From Lolliginicoccus suaedae (GTDB lineage: Bacteria > Actinomycetota > Actinomycetes > Mycobacteriales > Mycobacteriaceae): 64,000 nucleotides of DNA. The stretch spans positions 186,001 to 250,000 of the forward strand of contig NZ_VSSO01000004.1 of assembly GCF_008312885.1 (NCBI RefSeq), written 5' to 3'. Below, piece by piece: positions 35,640 through 44,303 of this stretch (positions within the stretch are counted from its first letter, which is position 1; every line of letters begins with the position of its first letter). The notes under the pieces were generated by a model. It saw nothing but the letters and a program-made list of their open reading frames with translations. It was not told the origin of the DNA and did no database searches. A program made the translations under genes and the position numbers.

Positions 35640-36824
35640 TCACGCCTCGGCGTTGCCGGCCTTCCACTGCGACCACGGGATGTTCCAGTCGCCGAGCCCG
35701 TCGAGGCCATTGAGCGTTCCGCCGACAGTGTTGCGGACCACGGCGATATCGCCGGGCTTGGTGTTGTAGTAGAACCATTGCGCGTTGGCCGGGCTCACAT
35801 TCAGGCAGCCGTGGCTGACGTTGCGGCGGCCCTGGTCGGCGATCGACCACGGTGCCGAATGCACGAAGATGCCGCTGTAGGACATGCGGGTGGCCCATTC
35901 GACATCGGTGCGGTATCCGTCCGCGGAACTGACGGGCACGCCGTAGGTGGAGGAATCCATGACGATCTCGCGATGGCGCTCCGCGATGATGTAGGTGCCG
36001 TTGGGGGTCGGCGCGGAGGCCTTGCCGAACGAAGTAGGCATCGTCTTGACCACCGTGCCATTCACTGAGATGGAGATGGTCTTGGTGTAGTCGTCGGCGA
36101 CGGCGATGACGGCGTCGCCGATGGTGAACTCGGCATGCTTGTCCGACTCGCCGTACAGGCCGTTGCCGAGGTCGTGGCCGTAGACATTGGCATCGACGGT
36201 GATGCGCGTGCCGGGCTCCCAGTAGTTCTCCGGGCGCCACCGCACCTCGCGATTGTTCACCCAGTAGAAAGCGCCCTCCACGGGTGGGTCCGTGGTCACA
36301 GTGATCAGGTCCTGCGCGCGCTGGCGATCCGGGATCGGCTCGTCGAACTGCACCGCGACGGGCTGGCCGATGCCTACTACCGCGCCGTCCCACGGCATCA
36401 GGTACGGCATCGTCAAGTTGCTGGGGGTGACAGTGGTGAAGGTGCTGCTCAGCTCGGAAGTACCGCCCGGGCCCATCGCGGTCGCCGCGAGCGTGTAGGT
36501 GCGCCCGTATCCGAGGACTTCCGTGGTGGTCCACGACGTGCCATCGGGCGCGATCTCGGCCTCCACGGGCTCGCCCTCGGGATTGAGCAGCTCCACGGAG
36601 TCCAGCGTTCCCTCGGTCACGGCGAGAGTGACCGGGTCGAGCGGGGCCACGCCGCTAGCGCCATCGGGCTCGGACACGCTGATGGCGGGGAGAGGCGGAG
36701 GCTCGGGCGCGCTGCTCTCGCTGGTCGGGATCGTGCAGGCGGACACCAGCGCCAGCGTTGCCGCCAGCGCGATCGCTGCGGCGCTCGACCGCCATGCTCG
36801 TCGCGAACCAAGTACTAGGGTCAT
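35640..36824 (-). CDS. L,D-transpeptidase lipoprotein (LdtMt2-like)
   Basis: This is a 394-residue envelope enzyme that makes 3-3 peptidoglycan cross-links. The signal ends in the lipobox VSAC near residue 30. Two Ig-like domains follow (about 45-240, including a [24 protein letters not shown] stretch split by turns). The YkuD catalytic domain has HSAPWS and [10 protein letters not shown], the active cysteine lying near residue 340. A C-terminal tail ([12 protein letters not shown]) matches the mycobacterial class-2 layout. The ATG at 36824 has GAGGTGAGG in front. It is monocistronic. Confidence 0.92.
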   Translation of the reverse strand: MTLVLGSRRAWRSSAAAIALAATLALVSACTIPTSESSAPEPPPLPAISVSEPDGASGVAPLDPVTLAVTEGTLDSVELLNPEGEPVEAEIAPDGTSWTTTEVLGYGRTYTLAATAMGPGGTSELSSTFTTVTPSNLTMPYLMPWDGAVVGIGQPVAVQFDEPIPDRQRAQDLITVTTDPPVEGAFYWVNNREVRWRPENYWEPGTRITVDANVYGHDLGNGLYGESDKHAEFTIGDAVIAVADDYTKTISISVNGTVVKTMPTSFGKASAPTPNGTYIIAERHREIVMDSSTYGVPVSSADGYRTDVEWATRMSYSGIFVHSAPWSIADQGRRNVSHGCLNVSPANAQWFYYNTKPGDIAVVRNTVGGTLNGLDGLGDWNIPWSQWKAGNAEA

Positions 36825-37115
36825 GCGGTCCTCACCTCCTGATGCTCCGGGCCCACGCCGCTAAGCACGCGTACATAGGCCCTTCATGTGGCAAGTATGC
36901 GGGACTGCTCATCTGTTTTCACCCCGGGGTGGCATACGCAACAACACGTCACCAAACCCTCGGGACGCTCCCCTGCAGAGCAGCCCGGACAACGCTGGCC
37001 CCCGAGCGCGCGCCGATCGCCACCGCTCCAGCCCACCCCCGATCACACCCCCTCCCACCAGCAGATTTCCGATCGGGCGACAAACCTGTTAATGTCTTTC
37101 CCGCACCAAGAGCAC
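36825..37115. other. Intergenic region without a gene
   Basis: About 290 bases between the divergent L,D-transpeptidase and tRNA-Lys. I see no protein-like frame. It must hold the transpeptidase promoter; TTAATG near 37089 may be part of the tRNA promoter. Confidence 0.5.
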
Positions 37116-37188
<73 letters not shown>

Positions 37189-37194
37189 CTTCAC

Positions 37195-37227
37195 GATCCC
37201 CTTCCAGGCCATGCCTGGGAGGGGATC
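37195..37227 (+). terminator. Terminator after tRNA-Lys
   Basis: The outer arms GATCCCC and GGGGATC and the inner arms CCAGGC and GCCTGG form one long stem with a two-base internal mismatch and a three-base loop. TTCTGCTTT follows as a weak U-rich tail. Confidence 0.75.
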
Positions 37228-37493
37228 TTCTGCTTTCCGGCCCCAGACTGGCCGCCGCACGGTCGGGAGCGCCCCCTGGTCGCGTCCACCGGCCCTCGCG
37301 CCAGGCCGCGCGACATCCCTCGCCGCAGCAACGCTGCGGGGCATCGAGCCGACCATCCTGGCGGATCCGCGAAAAGTGTCGGCGCGGACTGGTAGGCATA
37401 AAGCTGACTGTACGCGAACGTCACAAGCTGTCATCCCAGATGCCTCCACGGCGACCGCGTCCGTCCCCAGCCCGCACCAGCCCAGGAGAACCC

Positions 37494-37739
37494 ATGGACA
37501 CCCTCATCGCGCTCGTGATCGCGCTCATAGTCGGAGGCGGCGCGCCACCGGCCCCCAGCAGCCCTGCTGCCCCACCGGCCGCTCCCGAGGCGTCCGAGCC
37601 TGCGGAGGCCGAACCACGTGGCCCCGTCGTCGTGCGCCCGCCCAGCGACGTCGATGTGCCCGAATCATTCCCGAACATGCTGTGCGAGCACCTGTTCAAC
37701 TGGAACTACGACCAATACCTCGAGAAGAACACCTGCTAG
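37494..37739 (+). CDS. Small membrane-anchored or secreted protein
   Basis: This 81-residue protein has a short hydrophobic start (LIALVIALIVGGG) that acts as a signal or anchor, a Pro/Ala/Glu-rich linker at about 17-45 and a C-terminal segment ending LFNWNYDQYLEKNTC with two cysteines. GGAGAA precedes the ATG at 37494 at normal spacing, which together with the biased codon use supports it being real. It lies alone after tRNA-Lys. No family is recognised. Confidence 0.6.
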   Translation: MDTLIALVIALIVGGGAPPAPSSPAAPPAAPEASEPAEAEPRGPVVVRPPSDVDVPESFPNMLCEHLFNWNYDQYLEKNTC

Positions 37740-37880
37740 CCGACCTGTCGGAATGCCCGGTTCGCGCAGCTCCAAGGCACTTTCGAGAATTTTTCTGCCC
37801 CATGTCGATCCGCTCGGTCCTCGTTCGACGTCATAGTAGGAGGCACCACAGGGGTGCTTCTGGGACGGAAGGAAAGACCG

Positions 37881-38303
37881 ATGAAGTACATGCTGATCAT
37901 GCGCGTGACCGATGCCGCGATCGAGGCCTCGAAGGACGTGCCGTTCGAGGAGATCATCAACGCGATGGGCGCCTACAACGAGTCGATGATGAAGGCGGGC
38001 GTGCTGCTCGCTGGCGAAGGCCTCGCCGGGCCAGAGGAAGGGTTCGTCGTTGACTTCTCCGCGGAGGAGCCAGTCATCACCGATGGGCCATACGGGGAGA
38101 CGCACGAGTTGTTCAACGGCTTCTGGATCATCCAGGTCGCGTCGAAGGAGGAGGCCGCGGAGTGGGCACGCCGCTGCCCCCTCGGTCCCGGGACGAAGCT
38201 CGAGGTACGGCGGGTCAGCGATGAGAGCGACTTCGAGGATTTCTCGGACAACGAGTACATCCAGAAGGAGGCCGGCTGGCGCGAGGAGCTCGGCACCAAC
38301 TGA
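37881..38303 (+). CDS. YCII/DGPF-domain protein
   Basis: This 140-residue protein has the YCII-related dimeric alpha/beta-barrel fold. KYMLIMRVTDAAIEA opens the domain and VITDGPYGETHELFNGFWIIQVAS carries the DGPF-type signature. The last 25 residues are acidic. AAGGAAAG lies before the ATG at 37881. Proteins of this group often accompany ECF41 or ECF42 sigma factors, but none is adjacent here. It is convergent with a CoA-binding protein 12 bases away. The enzymatic activity is undefined. Confidence 0.85.
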   Translation: MKYMLIMRVTDAAIEASKDVPFEEIINAMGAYNESMMKAGVLLAGEGLAGPEEGFVVDFSAEEPVITDGPYGETHELFNGFWIIQVASKEEAAEWARRCPLGPGTKLEVRRVSDESDFEDFSDNEYIQKEAGWREELGTN

Positions 38304-38315
38304 CCGTCAGCCCCC

Positions 38316-38756
38316 TTACAGCCGCGGGTACTCGATCTTCGGGCAGGTGTCCATGACGACGCCGAGCCCGGCGTCCGTGGCGCGCTGGGCGGCGTCCTCG
38401 TCGATCACGCCGAGTTGCAGCCACAGCGCGGTGATGCCGAGCCGCTCCGCATTGGCGATAGCCTCGTCGACGATGCCGCCGACGCGGCGGGAGTTGACGA
38501 AGCAATCCACGACGTCGATGTGCTCCCCGTCGGGGATGTCCGAGAGGCTGGCATGCCCGTCCTCGCCGAACACGTTCTCGGCGAGCGGGTGCACGGGCAC
38601 GATGCGATGCCCGAGCCGCTCCTTCATCCAGCGGGACACCCCGTGGGCGGTGCGCCCGGTGTGGGTGGACAGCCCCACCACCGCCCAGGTGGCGGGCGTC
38701 GCCAGGAGCTGGCGGATGAGAGCGGGATCATTGGTGTGGGTCGTGGTGCCGGTCAT
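38316..38756 (-). CDS. CoA-binding Rossmann protein (YccU-like)
   Basis: This 146-residue protein is a single CoA-binding domain. TWAVVGLSTHTGRTAHGVSRWM near residue 23 is the nucleotide-binding start, then RIVPVHPLAENVFGE, IDVVDCFVNSRRVGGIVDEAI and LWLQLGVIDEDAA in the canonical YccU order. The ATG at 38756 is chosen because the upstream frame is not protein-like. The function is not settled in the family; it resembles the CoA-binding part of succinyl-CoA synthetase. It is convergent with the DGPF gene and lies upstream of ugpC only by position. Confidence 0.85.
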   Translation of the reverse strand: MTGTTTHTNDPALIRQLLATPATWAVVGLSTHTGRTAHGVSRWMKERLGHRIVPVHPLAENVFGEDGHASLSDIPDGEHIDVVDCFVNSRRVGGIVDEAIANAERLGITALWLQLGVIDEDAAQRATDAGLGVVMDTCPKIEYPRL

Positions 38757-38807
38757 GCTTCCATTGTGGCGCAGCGAGGCGGCCAACGGTTCGAGGAACC
38801 GGCGATC

Positions 38808-39905
38808 CTATCCGCGCAGCCGCTGCCCGGTGGCGGTGTCGAAGAACAGCACGCTGCCGGGGCGGGGGCGGACGCGCAGGGCCTCGCCGACGGTGACGGC
38901 GGTGCGGGCCTCGACGCGTACCACGATCTCGCCGGACACTGATTCCCACTCCCCCGGCTCGTCGGGGCGGCCATGGACGAATCCCTCGGAGCCGAGTTCC
39001 TCGTGGAGGGTGACGCGCAGCGCGAGGGATTGCTCCTCGGGCACGAGGGCTAGGTCCTCGGGACGCACCCCGAGCGTGATGGAGCCAGGCGCCGATGCCG
39101 CCTCGAGCACGGCGCGCGGAACGGGCACCCGGATGCCACCGGCAACGGCCCACCCTGCCTCCACGCGGGCGTGGATGAGGTTCATGGCCGGGGAGCCGAT
39201 GAAGGACGCGACGAAGGTGTTGGCGGGATCGTCATAGAGCGCGCGGGGCGAGTCGACCTGCTGCAGGATGCCGTGGTCGAGGACGGCCACGCGATCTCCC
39301 ATGGTCATGGCCTCCACCTGGTCGTGGGTCACGTAGACCGTGGTGACGCCGAGCCGACGCTGCAATGCCGCGATCTGGGAGCGGGTGCTCACGCGCAGCT
39401 TGGCGTCGAGGTTGGACAGCGGCTCGTCCATGCAGAACACCTTGGGGTGGCGAACGATGGCGCGGCCCATGGCGACGCGCTGGCGCTGGCCGCCGGAGAG
39501 CTTGCCGGGCTTGCGGTCGAGCAGGTTCTCAAGGTCGAGCATGGCGGCTGCCTCGCGGACCTTGGTATCACGCTCGGCGCGCGGCACTCCGGCGTTGCGG
39601 AGCGCGAATCCCATGTTCTCCGCGACCGTCATGTTCGGGTAGAGCGCGTAGTTCTGGAACACCATGGCGACGTCGCGCTGGCGCGGCGGCAGGTGGGTGA
39701 CGTCGCGGTCGCCGATGCGGACGCGGCCCGCCTCGATGGGCTCAAGCCCGGCGAGCATGCGCAGGGTGGTGGATTTCCCGCAGCCGGAGGGCCCCACGAG
39801 GACCAGGAACTCGCCGTCGTCGATGGTGAGGTCGAGCGCGTCCACCGCGGCGGTGGTGCTGCCGGGGTAGCGGTGGGTGACGCTGTCGAAGCGGATTCCG
39901 GCCAT
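38808..39905 (-). CDS. ugpC: ABC importer ATPase UgpC/MsmK-like
   Basis: This 365-residue ATPase has Walker A GPSGCGKST near residue 40, the Q-loop MVFQNYALYPNMTV, the signature LSGGQRQRVAMGRAIVR near 135, Walker B VFCMDEPLSNLDAKLR, and the switch histidine VTHDQVEAMTMGDR. After about residue 240 there is the C-terminal TOBE/regulatory domain of the MalK/UgpC group. It is the last gene of the minus-strand ugpA-ugpE-ugpB-ugpC cluster, 74 bases after ugpB. It powers uptake of the ligand bound by UgpB. Confidence 0.9.
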   Translation of the reverse strand: MAGIRFDSVTHRYPGSTTAAVDALDLTIDDGEFLVLVGPSGCGKSTTLRMLAGLEPIEAGRVRIGDRDVTHLPPRQRDVAMVFQNYALYPNMTVAENMGFALRNAGVPRAERDTKVREAAAMLDLENLLDRKPGKLSGGQRQRVAMGRAIVRHPKVFCMDEPLSNLDAKLRVSTRSQIAALQRRLGVTTVYVTHDQVEAMTMGDRVAVLDHGILQQVDSPRALYDDPANTFVASFIGSPAMNLIHARVEAGWAVAGGIRVPVPRAVLEAASAPGSITLGVRPEDLALVPEEQSLALRVTLHEELGSEGFVHGRPDEPGEWESVSGEIVVRVEARTAVTVGEALRVRPRPGSVLFFDTATGQRLRG

Positions 39906-39979
39906 GGGCCTGGACCTCCATGCATGGGTTGCCCGGGGCGCGGCGAGGGGTGTGCCGCGCCCCGGGTCGAGGGAGATGG

Positions 39980-41293
39980 TCAGTTGGGCAGCTTCGGCGT
40001 GATCTGTCGGTCGATGATGCCCTGGAGCTGGTCGCGCACCCCGGGAAGCACGTCGGCAGGGTTCTCGTTGCGCAGGCCGATGCGCTCGAGACCGCCGTTG
40101 ATGAACTGGTCGGAGCCGGGGACGAAGACGCGGGCGTTGTCCTGCGGGGAGGTCAGCGGCAGTTGCTCGACGGCGGTGCGGGCGTTGGGGTTGGCGTCGA
40201 GGTACTGGCGGAACTCGCCGATCTCGGAAGCGCTGGTGCGCACGGGCATGTAGCCGACGTTCTGGGAGAAGTATCCGGTGTTCTCCGGGTTGGTGATGAA
40301 CTCGATGAATCGCATGGCGTTGCGCTTGCGCTCGTCCGGGATCCCGGAGGGGATGGCAAGACCGGCGCCGCCCGTGGGGCAGGAATCGCGGCCCTCGGTG
40401 CGGGGCAGGAAGGCAGTGCCGACCTCGAAGCTCGCGGCGGCCTCGATCTGGGCGAGGCTGCCGGTGGAAGCGAGGGTGGAGGCGCACAGCCCGGCACCGA
40501 AGTCGTTGGCGTTGTCGGGGCTGATGTTCGCCCAGCGTCCATCGTGGATCGTGCCACGGAACCACTCGGCGGCCTCGATGGCCTGCTCCTCGGCGATGGT
40601 GACGGTCCAGTCCCTGGAGTAGCGGCCGTCGAACGTCCAGTTGACGCCCTGGTAGTACCAGGCGAGGTACTGGGCCCCGTTGGCCCAGGAGTGGGCGGGC
40701 CGGTCGCCGTTGGCACCCACTAGATCGGGTGCCCATTCGGCCATCTCGTCCCAGGTGCGGGGGCCTCGGTCGGGCAGTCCGGCCTGCTGCCACGCGTCCC
40801 GGTTGTAGTAGAACAGCGGGGTGGAGCGGGCGTAGGGCACGGCCCACCGGTTGCCGTTGAAGGCGTAGTCGGCGAGCAGTGCCTCGACGTAGCTGCCGGT
40901 ATCGACGCCGAGGTCATCGAACAGCCCGTCGAGCGGCTCGATGGTCTTGTTGATCGCGTAGTTGAACCACCACACATCGGAGAGCACCACTACGTCGGGC
41001 AGGTCTCCGCCGGCGAGGGAGGCGTTGAACTTCTGCGCCACTTCCTCGTAGTTGCGGCCCGAGGAGACGAGCTGCACGGTCAGTCCGGGGTTGGCGGCCT
41101 CGAAGCGGCGGATCAGCTCGAGCTCGGTGTCGCGCGAGGTGCCGGGATGGTTGGACCAGAACTGGATGGTGCTCGGGTCCGCGCTGCTCGTGCCGCTGCC
41201 GCCGCCAGCGCAGGCTGTGAGCGCGAGCCCCGCTGCGGCGATGCCGGTGTAGCCGAGGAATGCCCGCCTGTTGAGGGGATGGAATCCGGTCAT
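39980..41293 (-). CDS. ugpB: Solute-binding lipoprotein UgpB-like
   Basis: This 437-residue extracellular binding lipoprotein has NRRAFLGYTGIAAAGLALTAC at its start, combining a twin-arginine-like motif and the lipobox LTAC near residue 28. The mature part is the family-1 sugar-type binding fold (IQFWSNHPG, DLPDVVVLSDVWWFNYA, VPYARSTPLFYYNRDAW, GGAGLAIPSG). The length and opening match mycobacterial UgpB, which binds glycerophosphocholine or glycerol-3-phosphate. It lies 25 bases after ugpE. Ligand assignment rests on gene order and family resemblance. Confidence 0.87.
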   Translation of the reverse strand: MTGFHPLNRRAFLGYTGIAAAGLALTACAGGGSGTSSADPSTIQFWSNHPGTSRDTELELIRRFEAANPGLTVQLVSSGRNYEEVAQKFNASLAGGDLPDVVVLSDVWWFNYAINKTIEPLDGLFDDLGVDTGSYVEALLADYAFNGNRWAVPYARSTPLFYYNRDAWQQAGLPDRGPRTWDEMAEWAPDLVGANGDRPAHSWANGAQYLAWYYQGVNWTFDGRYSRDWTVTIAEEQAIEAAEWFRGTIHDGRWANISPDNANDFGAGLCASTLASTGSLAQIEAAASFEVGTAFLPRTEGRDSCPTGGAGLAIPSGIPDERKRNAMRFIEFITNPENTGYFSQNVGYMPVRTSASEIGEFRQYLDANPNARTAVEQLPLTSPQDNARVFVPGSDQFINGGLERIGLRNENPADVLPGVRDQLQGIIDRQITPKLPN

Positions 41294-41318
41294 GTGGTGT
41301 GCTCCTTCGACAGTGGGG

Positions 41319-42188
41319 TCAGCCCTTGACTGCGCCCGAGGTGAGGCCCTTGATCATCTGCTTCTGCAGGATGATGAAGACAATCAGGATGGGGATGGCC
41401 GCGAGGATGGTGCCCGCCATGACGGGCCCCCAGTTGGTCAGCCCTTCGTTGTTCTGCAGGAAGGTCAGGCCGACCGGGATCGGTGCCACACGATAGTCGT
41501 CAGCGATGAGGAACGGCCACAAGTACTCGTTCCATTCGTTGACGAGCGTGATGAGCGCGAACGCGACCATCGTGGGCCGGGAGGCGGGCAGGATGACCCG
41601 CCACAGCAGCATGGCGTGGCCCGCGCCGTCCATGCGGGCAGCCTCGATGATCTCCGCGGGGATCGAGAGGAAGTGGTTGCGCATCAGGAACGTTCCGAAC
41701 GCCACGCCCGCCAGCGGGATAATGATGCCCTGGAACGTGTTGCGCCAGCCCAGCTCCGCGACGAGCGCATAGTTGGAGATGACGGTGATCTGGTTGGGCA
41801 CCATCAGCGCCGCGATGACCGTGACGAACACCAGAGTCTTGCCCGGGAAGCGCACGAACACCAGGGCGTACGCGGTGAGGATTCCGAGAGCGAACTTGAG
41901 CGTGCCGAGGATCGTGGTGATGAGCAGGGAGTTGCGCAGGAACGTCCAGAACGGGATGAGGCTGGTCGCGTCGGCGTAGTTGTCGAGGTAGAGGCTGCCG
42001 GGCCACCACGTGACGGGCTGGGTGTAGACCTCGCCGCGCGTCTTGAACGAGGTGAGCGCGATCCACAGCAGCGGCAGCACGATGATGGCCAGCGCGACGA
42101 TCATGGCGGTGTAGCCAGCGATGCGGATCCAGCGCTGGCGCCGGGCGTGGGCCGCCGCATCGTGGCCGTCGAGCACGAGCACGGTCAT
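41319..42188 (-). CDS. ugpE: ABC permease UgpE-like
   Basis: This 289-residue inner-membrane permease of the MalG/UgpE type has six membrane segments. It carries the coupling EAA loop as EAARMDGAGHAMLLWRVILPASRP near residue 195, which contacts the ATPase. The N-terminal 20 residues are cytoplasmic and charged. The ATG at 42188 overlaps the ugpA stop as ATGA. Order and overlaps match the mycobacterial ugpAEBC operon. It forms a heterodimer with UgpA. Confidence 0.9.
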   Translation of the reverse strand: MTVLVLDGHDAAAHARRQRWIRIAGYTAMIVALAIIVLPLLWIALTSFKTRGEVYTQPVTWWPGSLYLDNYADATSLIPFWTFLRNSLLITTILGTLKFALGILTAYALVFVRFPGKTLVFVTVIAALMVPNQITVISNYALVAELGWRNTFQGIIIPLAGVAFGTFLMRNHFLSIPAEIIEAARMDGAGHAMLLWRVILPASRPTMVAFALITLVNEWNEYLWPFLIADDYRVAPIPVGLTFLQNNEGLTNWGPVMAGTILAAIPILIVFIILQKQMIKGLTSGAVKG

Positions 42189-43144
42189 CGGGACTCCCCC
42201 TGGTCCATCATGCGCACCTGGACGACGGTGACGATCAGCAGCGCGAGGAACAGCAGGGTCGCGACGGTGGCCCCGTAGCCGGCCCGGAAGTTCACGAACG
42301 ATTCCTGGTAGACCTGGAAGATCATCGTGGTGGTGCCATTGCCCAGCGGCCCGCCCCGCGTCATCACGTAGATGATGTCGAAGACCTGCAACGTGGAGAG
42401 CAGCACCGTGATCGACAGGAAGTACGTGGTGGGCCGAAGCTGCGGCATGAGCACCCGCCAGAAGGTGGTCCACCGGCTCGCCCCATCGATCTCCGCGGCC
42501 TCGAGGAGGTCCTGGCGCACGCCCTGCAGCGCCGCGAGGTAGATCACGAAGCTGTAGCCGAGGTACTTCCAGATGAACGTCACCGTGACCATCACCAGCG
42601 CCCACCTGGGCTCCTGGTAGAAATCGGGCGCCGGGATCGACGGAATGCCCACCTGGCCGAGCAGCACGTTGGCGCGCCGGATCAGGTCCTGGACAAGCCC
42701 GAAGCTGGGGTCGAACACGAACTGGAACGCGATGCCGATGGCCGCGCCGGAGACCACGAACGGGGCGAAGATCGCGCCACGCACGAGGTTGCGGCCCTTG
42801 AGCCGCTGGTCGAGCAGCAGGGCGAGCGCGAGACCGAGCACCATGCACCCGCCGACCGCGAAAACGGTGAACAGCACGGTGTTCTGCACGATCGTCCACG
42901 AATCGCCGCGGGTGAACCACTCGCGATAGTTGTCGAGGCCGACGAACACCAGATCCGGTGACGCGAGGTTCCAGTCGAACAGCGACAAGCGGAAGTTGTC
43001 GATCAGCGGCCGGTAGGTGAACAGCGCGAGCAGCAGCAGGTTGGGCCCGGCCAGGACGACGAAGAGCAGGTAGTCGCGCCACGGCCGTCCCCGGATTCCG
43101 CGCTGGCCGGTCGCGGGCAGCACTCGTTCGGTCGTGGAGGTCAC
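42185..43144 (-). CDS. ugpA: ABC permease UgpA-like
   Basis: This 319-residue permease of the MalF/UgpA type has six membrane segments and the coupling EAA loop EAAEIDGASRWTTFWRVLMP near residue 222. It begins at GTG 43144; no ATG is available nearby and the ribosome-binding site is weak. It is the first gene of the ugp operon. Its upstream 300 bases also hold the oppositely directed promoter of the VOC gene, so its own promoter must lie in the same region. The substrate is probably a glycerophosphodiester. Confidence 0.9.
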   Translation of the reverse strand: MTSTTERVLPATGQRGIRGRPWRDYLLFVVLAGPNLLLLALFTYRPLIDNFRLSLFDWNLASPDLVFVGLDNYREWFTRGDSWTIVQNTVLFTVFAVGGCMVLGLALALLLDQRLKGRNLVRGAIFAPFVVSGAAIGIAFQFVFDPSFGLVQDLIRRANVLLGQVGIPSIPAPDFYQEPRWALVMVTVTFIWKYLGYSFVIYLAALQGVRQDLLEAAEIDGASRWTTFWRVLMPQLRPTTYFLSITVLLSTLQVFDIIYVMTRGGPLGNGTTTMIFQVYQESFVNFRAGYGATVATLLFLALLIVTVVQVRMMDQGESR

Positions 43145-43300
43145 CCGGCTGATCGTGGCCCAGCCGCCTCAACGGGGGATGAATGCCGGTGAACGCGTCC
43201 ATGACCGCATGGTGAAACCGCCTCGCGACGGCAGCGCGCGATGAGTTCCTGGTCCCGGTCGGGTCAGTATTGGTGAGTGGAAGACATCGCGGTGTGTCCC

Positions 43301-43329
43301 TTGCCACAGCGCGCGCGATGGAATATAGT
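43301..43329 (+). promoter_or_regulatory. Promoter of VOC gene
   Basis: TTGCCA (43301-43306) and TATAGT (43324-43329) are separated by 17 bases, a good vegetative promoter. The LexA box begins 10 bases after the -10, so repressor binding would block initiation. TGTG-N8-CACA at 43293-43308 overlaps the -35 and could be a weak CRP/GlxR-like site. Confidence 0.55.
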
Positions 43330-43338
43330 TCCACTTGT

Positions 43339-43354
43339 TCGAACATTTGTTCGA
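43339..43354. promoter_or_regulatory. LexA (SOS) box
   Basis: TCGAACATTTGTTCGA is an exact match to the actinobacterial LexA consensus TCGAAC-N4-GTTCGA. It sits just downstream of the promoter at 43301-43329 and 93 bases before the VOC start. Confidence 0.7.
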
Positions 43355-43446
43355 GTCCGGGCCACCCCGGAAACAGGCCGCTCCGGAAGCACGCGGCCCC
43401 CGCATCACGTCGAGCACCAGGCACGCATCACCGAGAGGACCCCACC

Positions 43447-43899
43447 ATGAGCAGCAACTCCCCCACCGTCACCCCGTACCTGACCATCAAGGGCGCCGAT
43501 GCCGCGATCGCCTTCTACAAGGACGTCCTCGGCGCCACCGAGGAGCTCCGCCTATCCATGCCCGACGGCTCCGTGGGCCACGCCGAGCTCGCGATCGGCA
43601 ACGGCAAGATCATGCTCGCCGAGGAGAACCCGGACTGGGGCAACCTCAGCCCCGTGGCGCTCGGCGGCTCCCCCGTGACGATCGCCTTGAGCGTCGAAGA
43701 CGTCGATGCCGTGGTCGAGAAGGCCGTCGCGAAGGGCTCCACCTTGCAGATGCCGATCCGCGACGAGTTCTACGGCGAGCGCGTCGGCGTGATCACCGAT
43801 CCGTTCGGCCACGCCTGGCACATCTCCACCCACATCGAGGACGTCAGCGAGGCCGAGCTGCACAAGCGCATGGCCGCGATGTTCGAGAGCGCCGAGTAG
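43447..43899 (+). CDS. VOC (glyoxalase/bleomycin-resistance-fold) protein, PhnB-like
   Basis: This 150-residue VOC protein has VTPYLTIKGADAAIAFYKDVLGATEELRL near the start, GSVGHAELAIGNGKIMLAEE in the middle and DPFGHAWHISTHIEDVS near residue 120, with the usual metal-type His/Glu pattern of the PhnB subgroup. GAGAGGACCC precedes the ATG at 43447. A clear promoter and an exact LexA box lie upstream, suggesting induction by DNA damage. If so it may sequester or modify a toxic compound such as a bleomycin-like agent. That role is inference. Confidence 0.85.
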   Translation: MSSNSPTVTPYLTIKGADAAIAFYKDVLGATEELRLSMPDGSVGHAELAIGNGKIMLAEENPDWGNLSPVALGGSPVTIALSVEDVDAVVEKAVAKGSTLQMPIRDEFYGERVGVITDPFGHAWHISTHIEDVSEAELHKRMAAMFESAE

Positions 43900-43958
43900 C
43901 CAGCGCGGCTCCCCGCCCTCCAGCCTGCCGCTGAGCAGCACCCTCCCCCGAACAGCCT

Positions 43959-44013
43959 GGGGTGCCGCGCCAACCCTTGCTCCGAGCCCCAACCCGGAGC
44001 GGCGCGGCACCCC
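43959..44013. terminator. Nested hairpin between convergent VOC and NmrA genes
   Basis: GGGGTGCCGCGCC (43959-43971) and GGCGCGGCACCCC (44001-44013) form a perfect 13-base stem. Inside it GCTCCG (43979-43984) and CGGAGC (43995-44000) form a second stem. It is a probable bidirectional terminator. Confidence 0.6.
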
Positions 44014-44107
44014 GGGCCCCTTTCCTGCCGGAAACCCCTGGCGTACCGGCACCCTTCGCGGATGACGGGCTGGTGGGCGGACGGGTGCCCAACGGCCCGG
44101 CGACAGG

Positions 44108-44161
44108 TTCGCGCCAGATCTGCTGGTCGCCAAAATCTGCTTCGCGCCAAATCTGCTGGTC
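44108..44161. repeat. Direct repeat of a 21-base unit
   Basis: TTCGCGCCAGATCTGCTGGTC (44108-44128, first 20 bases shown by TTCGCGCCAGATCTGCTGGT) recurs at 44141-44161 with one change. The 12 bases between them (GCCAAAATCTGC) are a partial third unit. The array lies in the 404-base gap between convergent VOC and NmrA genes, which holds no protein-like frame. Confidence 0.6.
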
Positions 44162-44303
44162 AATGTCACGTTCCTAAGCCCGTGTCGCGGCGTGTCGCGT
44201 GACAATAGCTAGCAGATTCCACGTCCGCCTCGCGCCCGGTGGATGCGCGTCGGCGACCAACGCAAACCGGCAACCAGCTCGAACCAGCTATCGGGCCGTC
44301 GAG

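Noticed and set aside
39171-40253. A 360-codon plus-strand frame
   Set aside because: It is antisense to ugpC and ugpB, with no recognisable domain.
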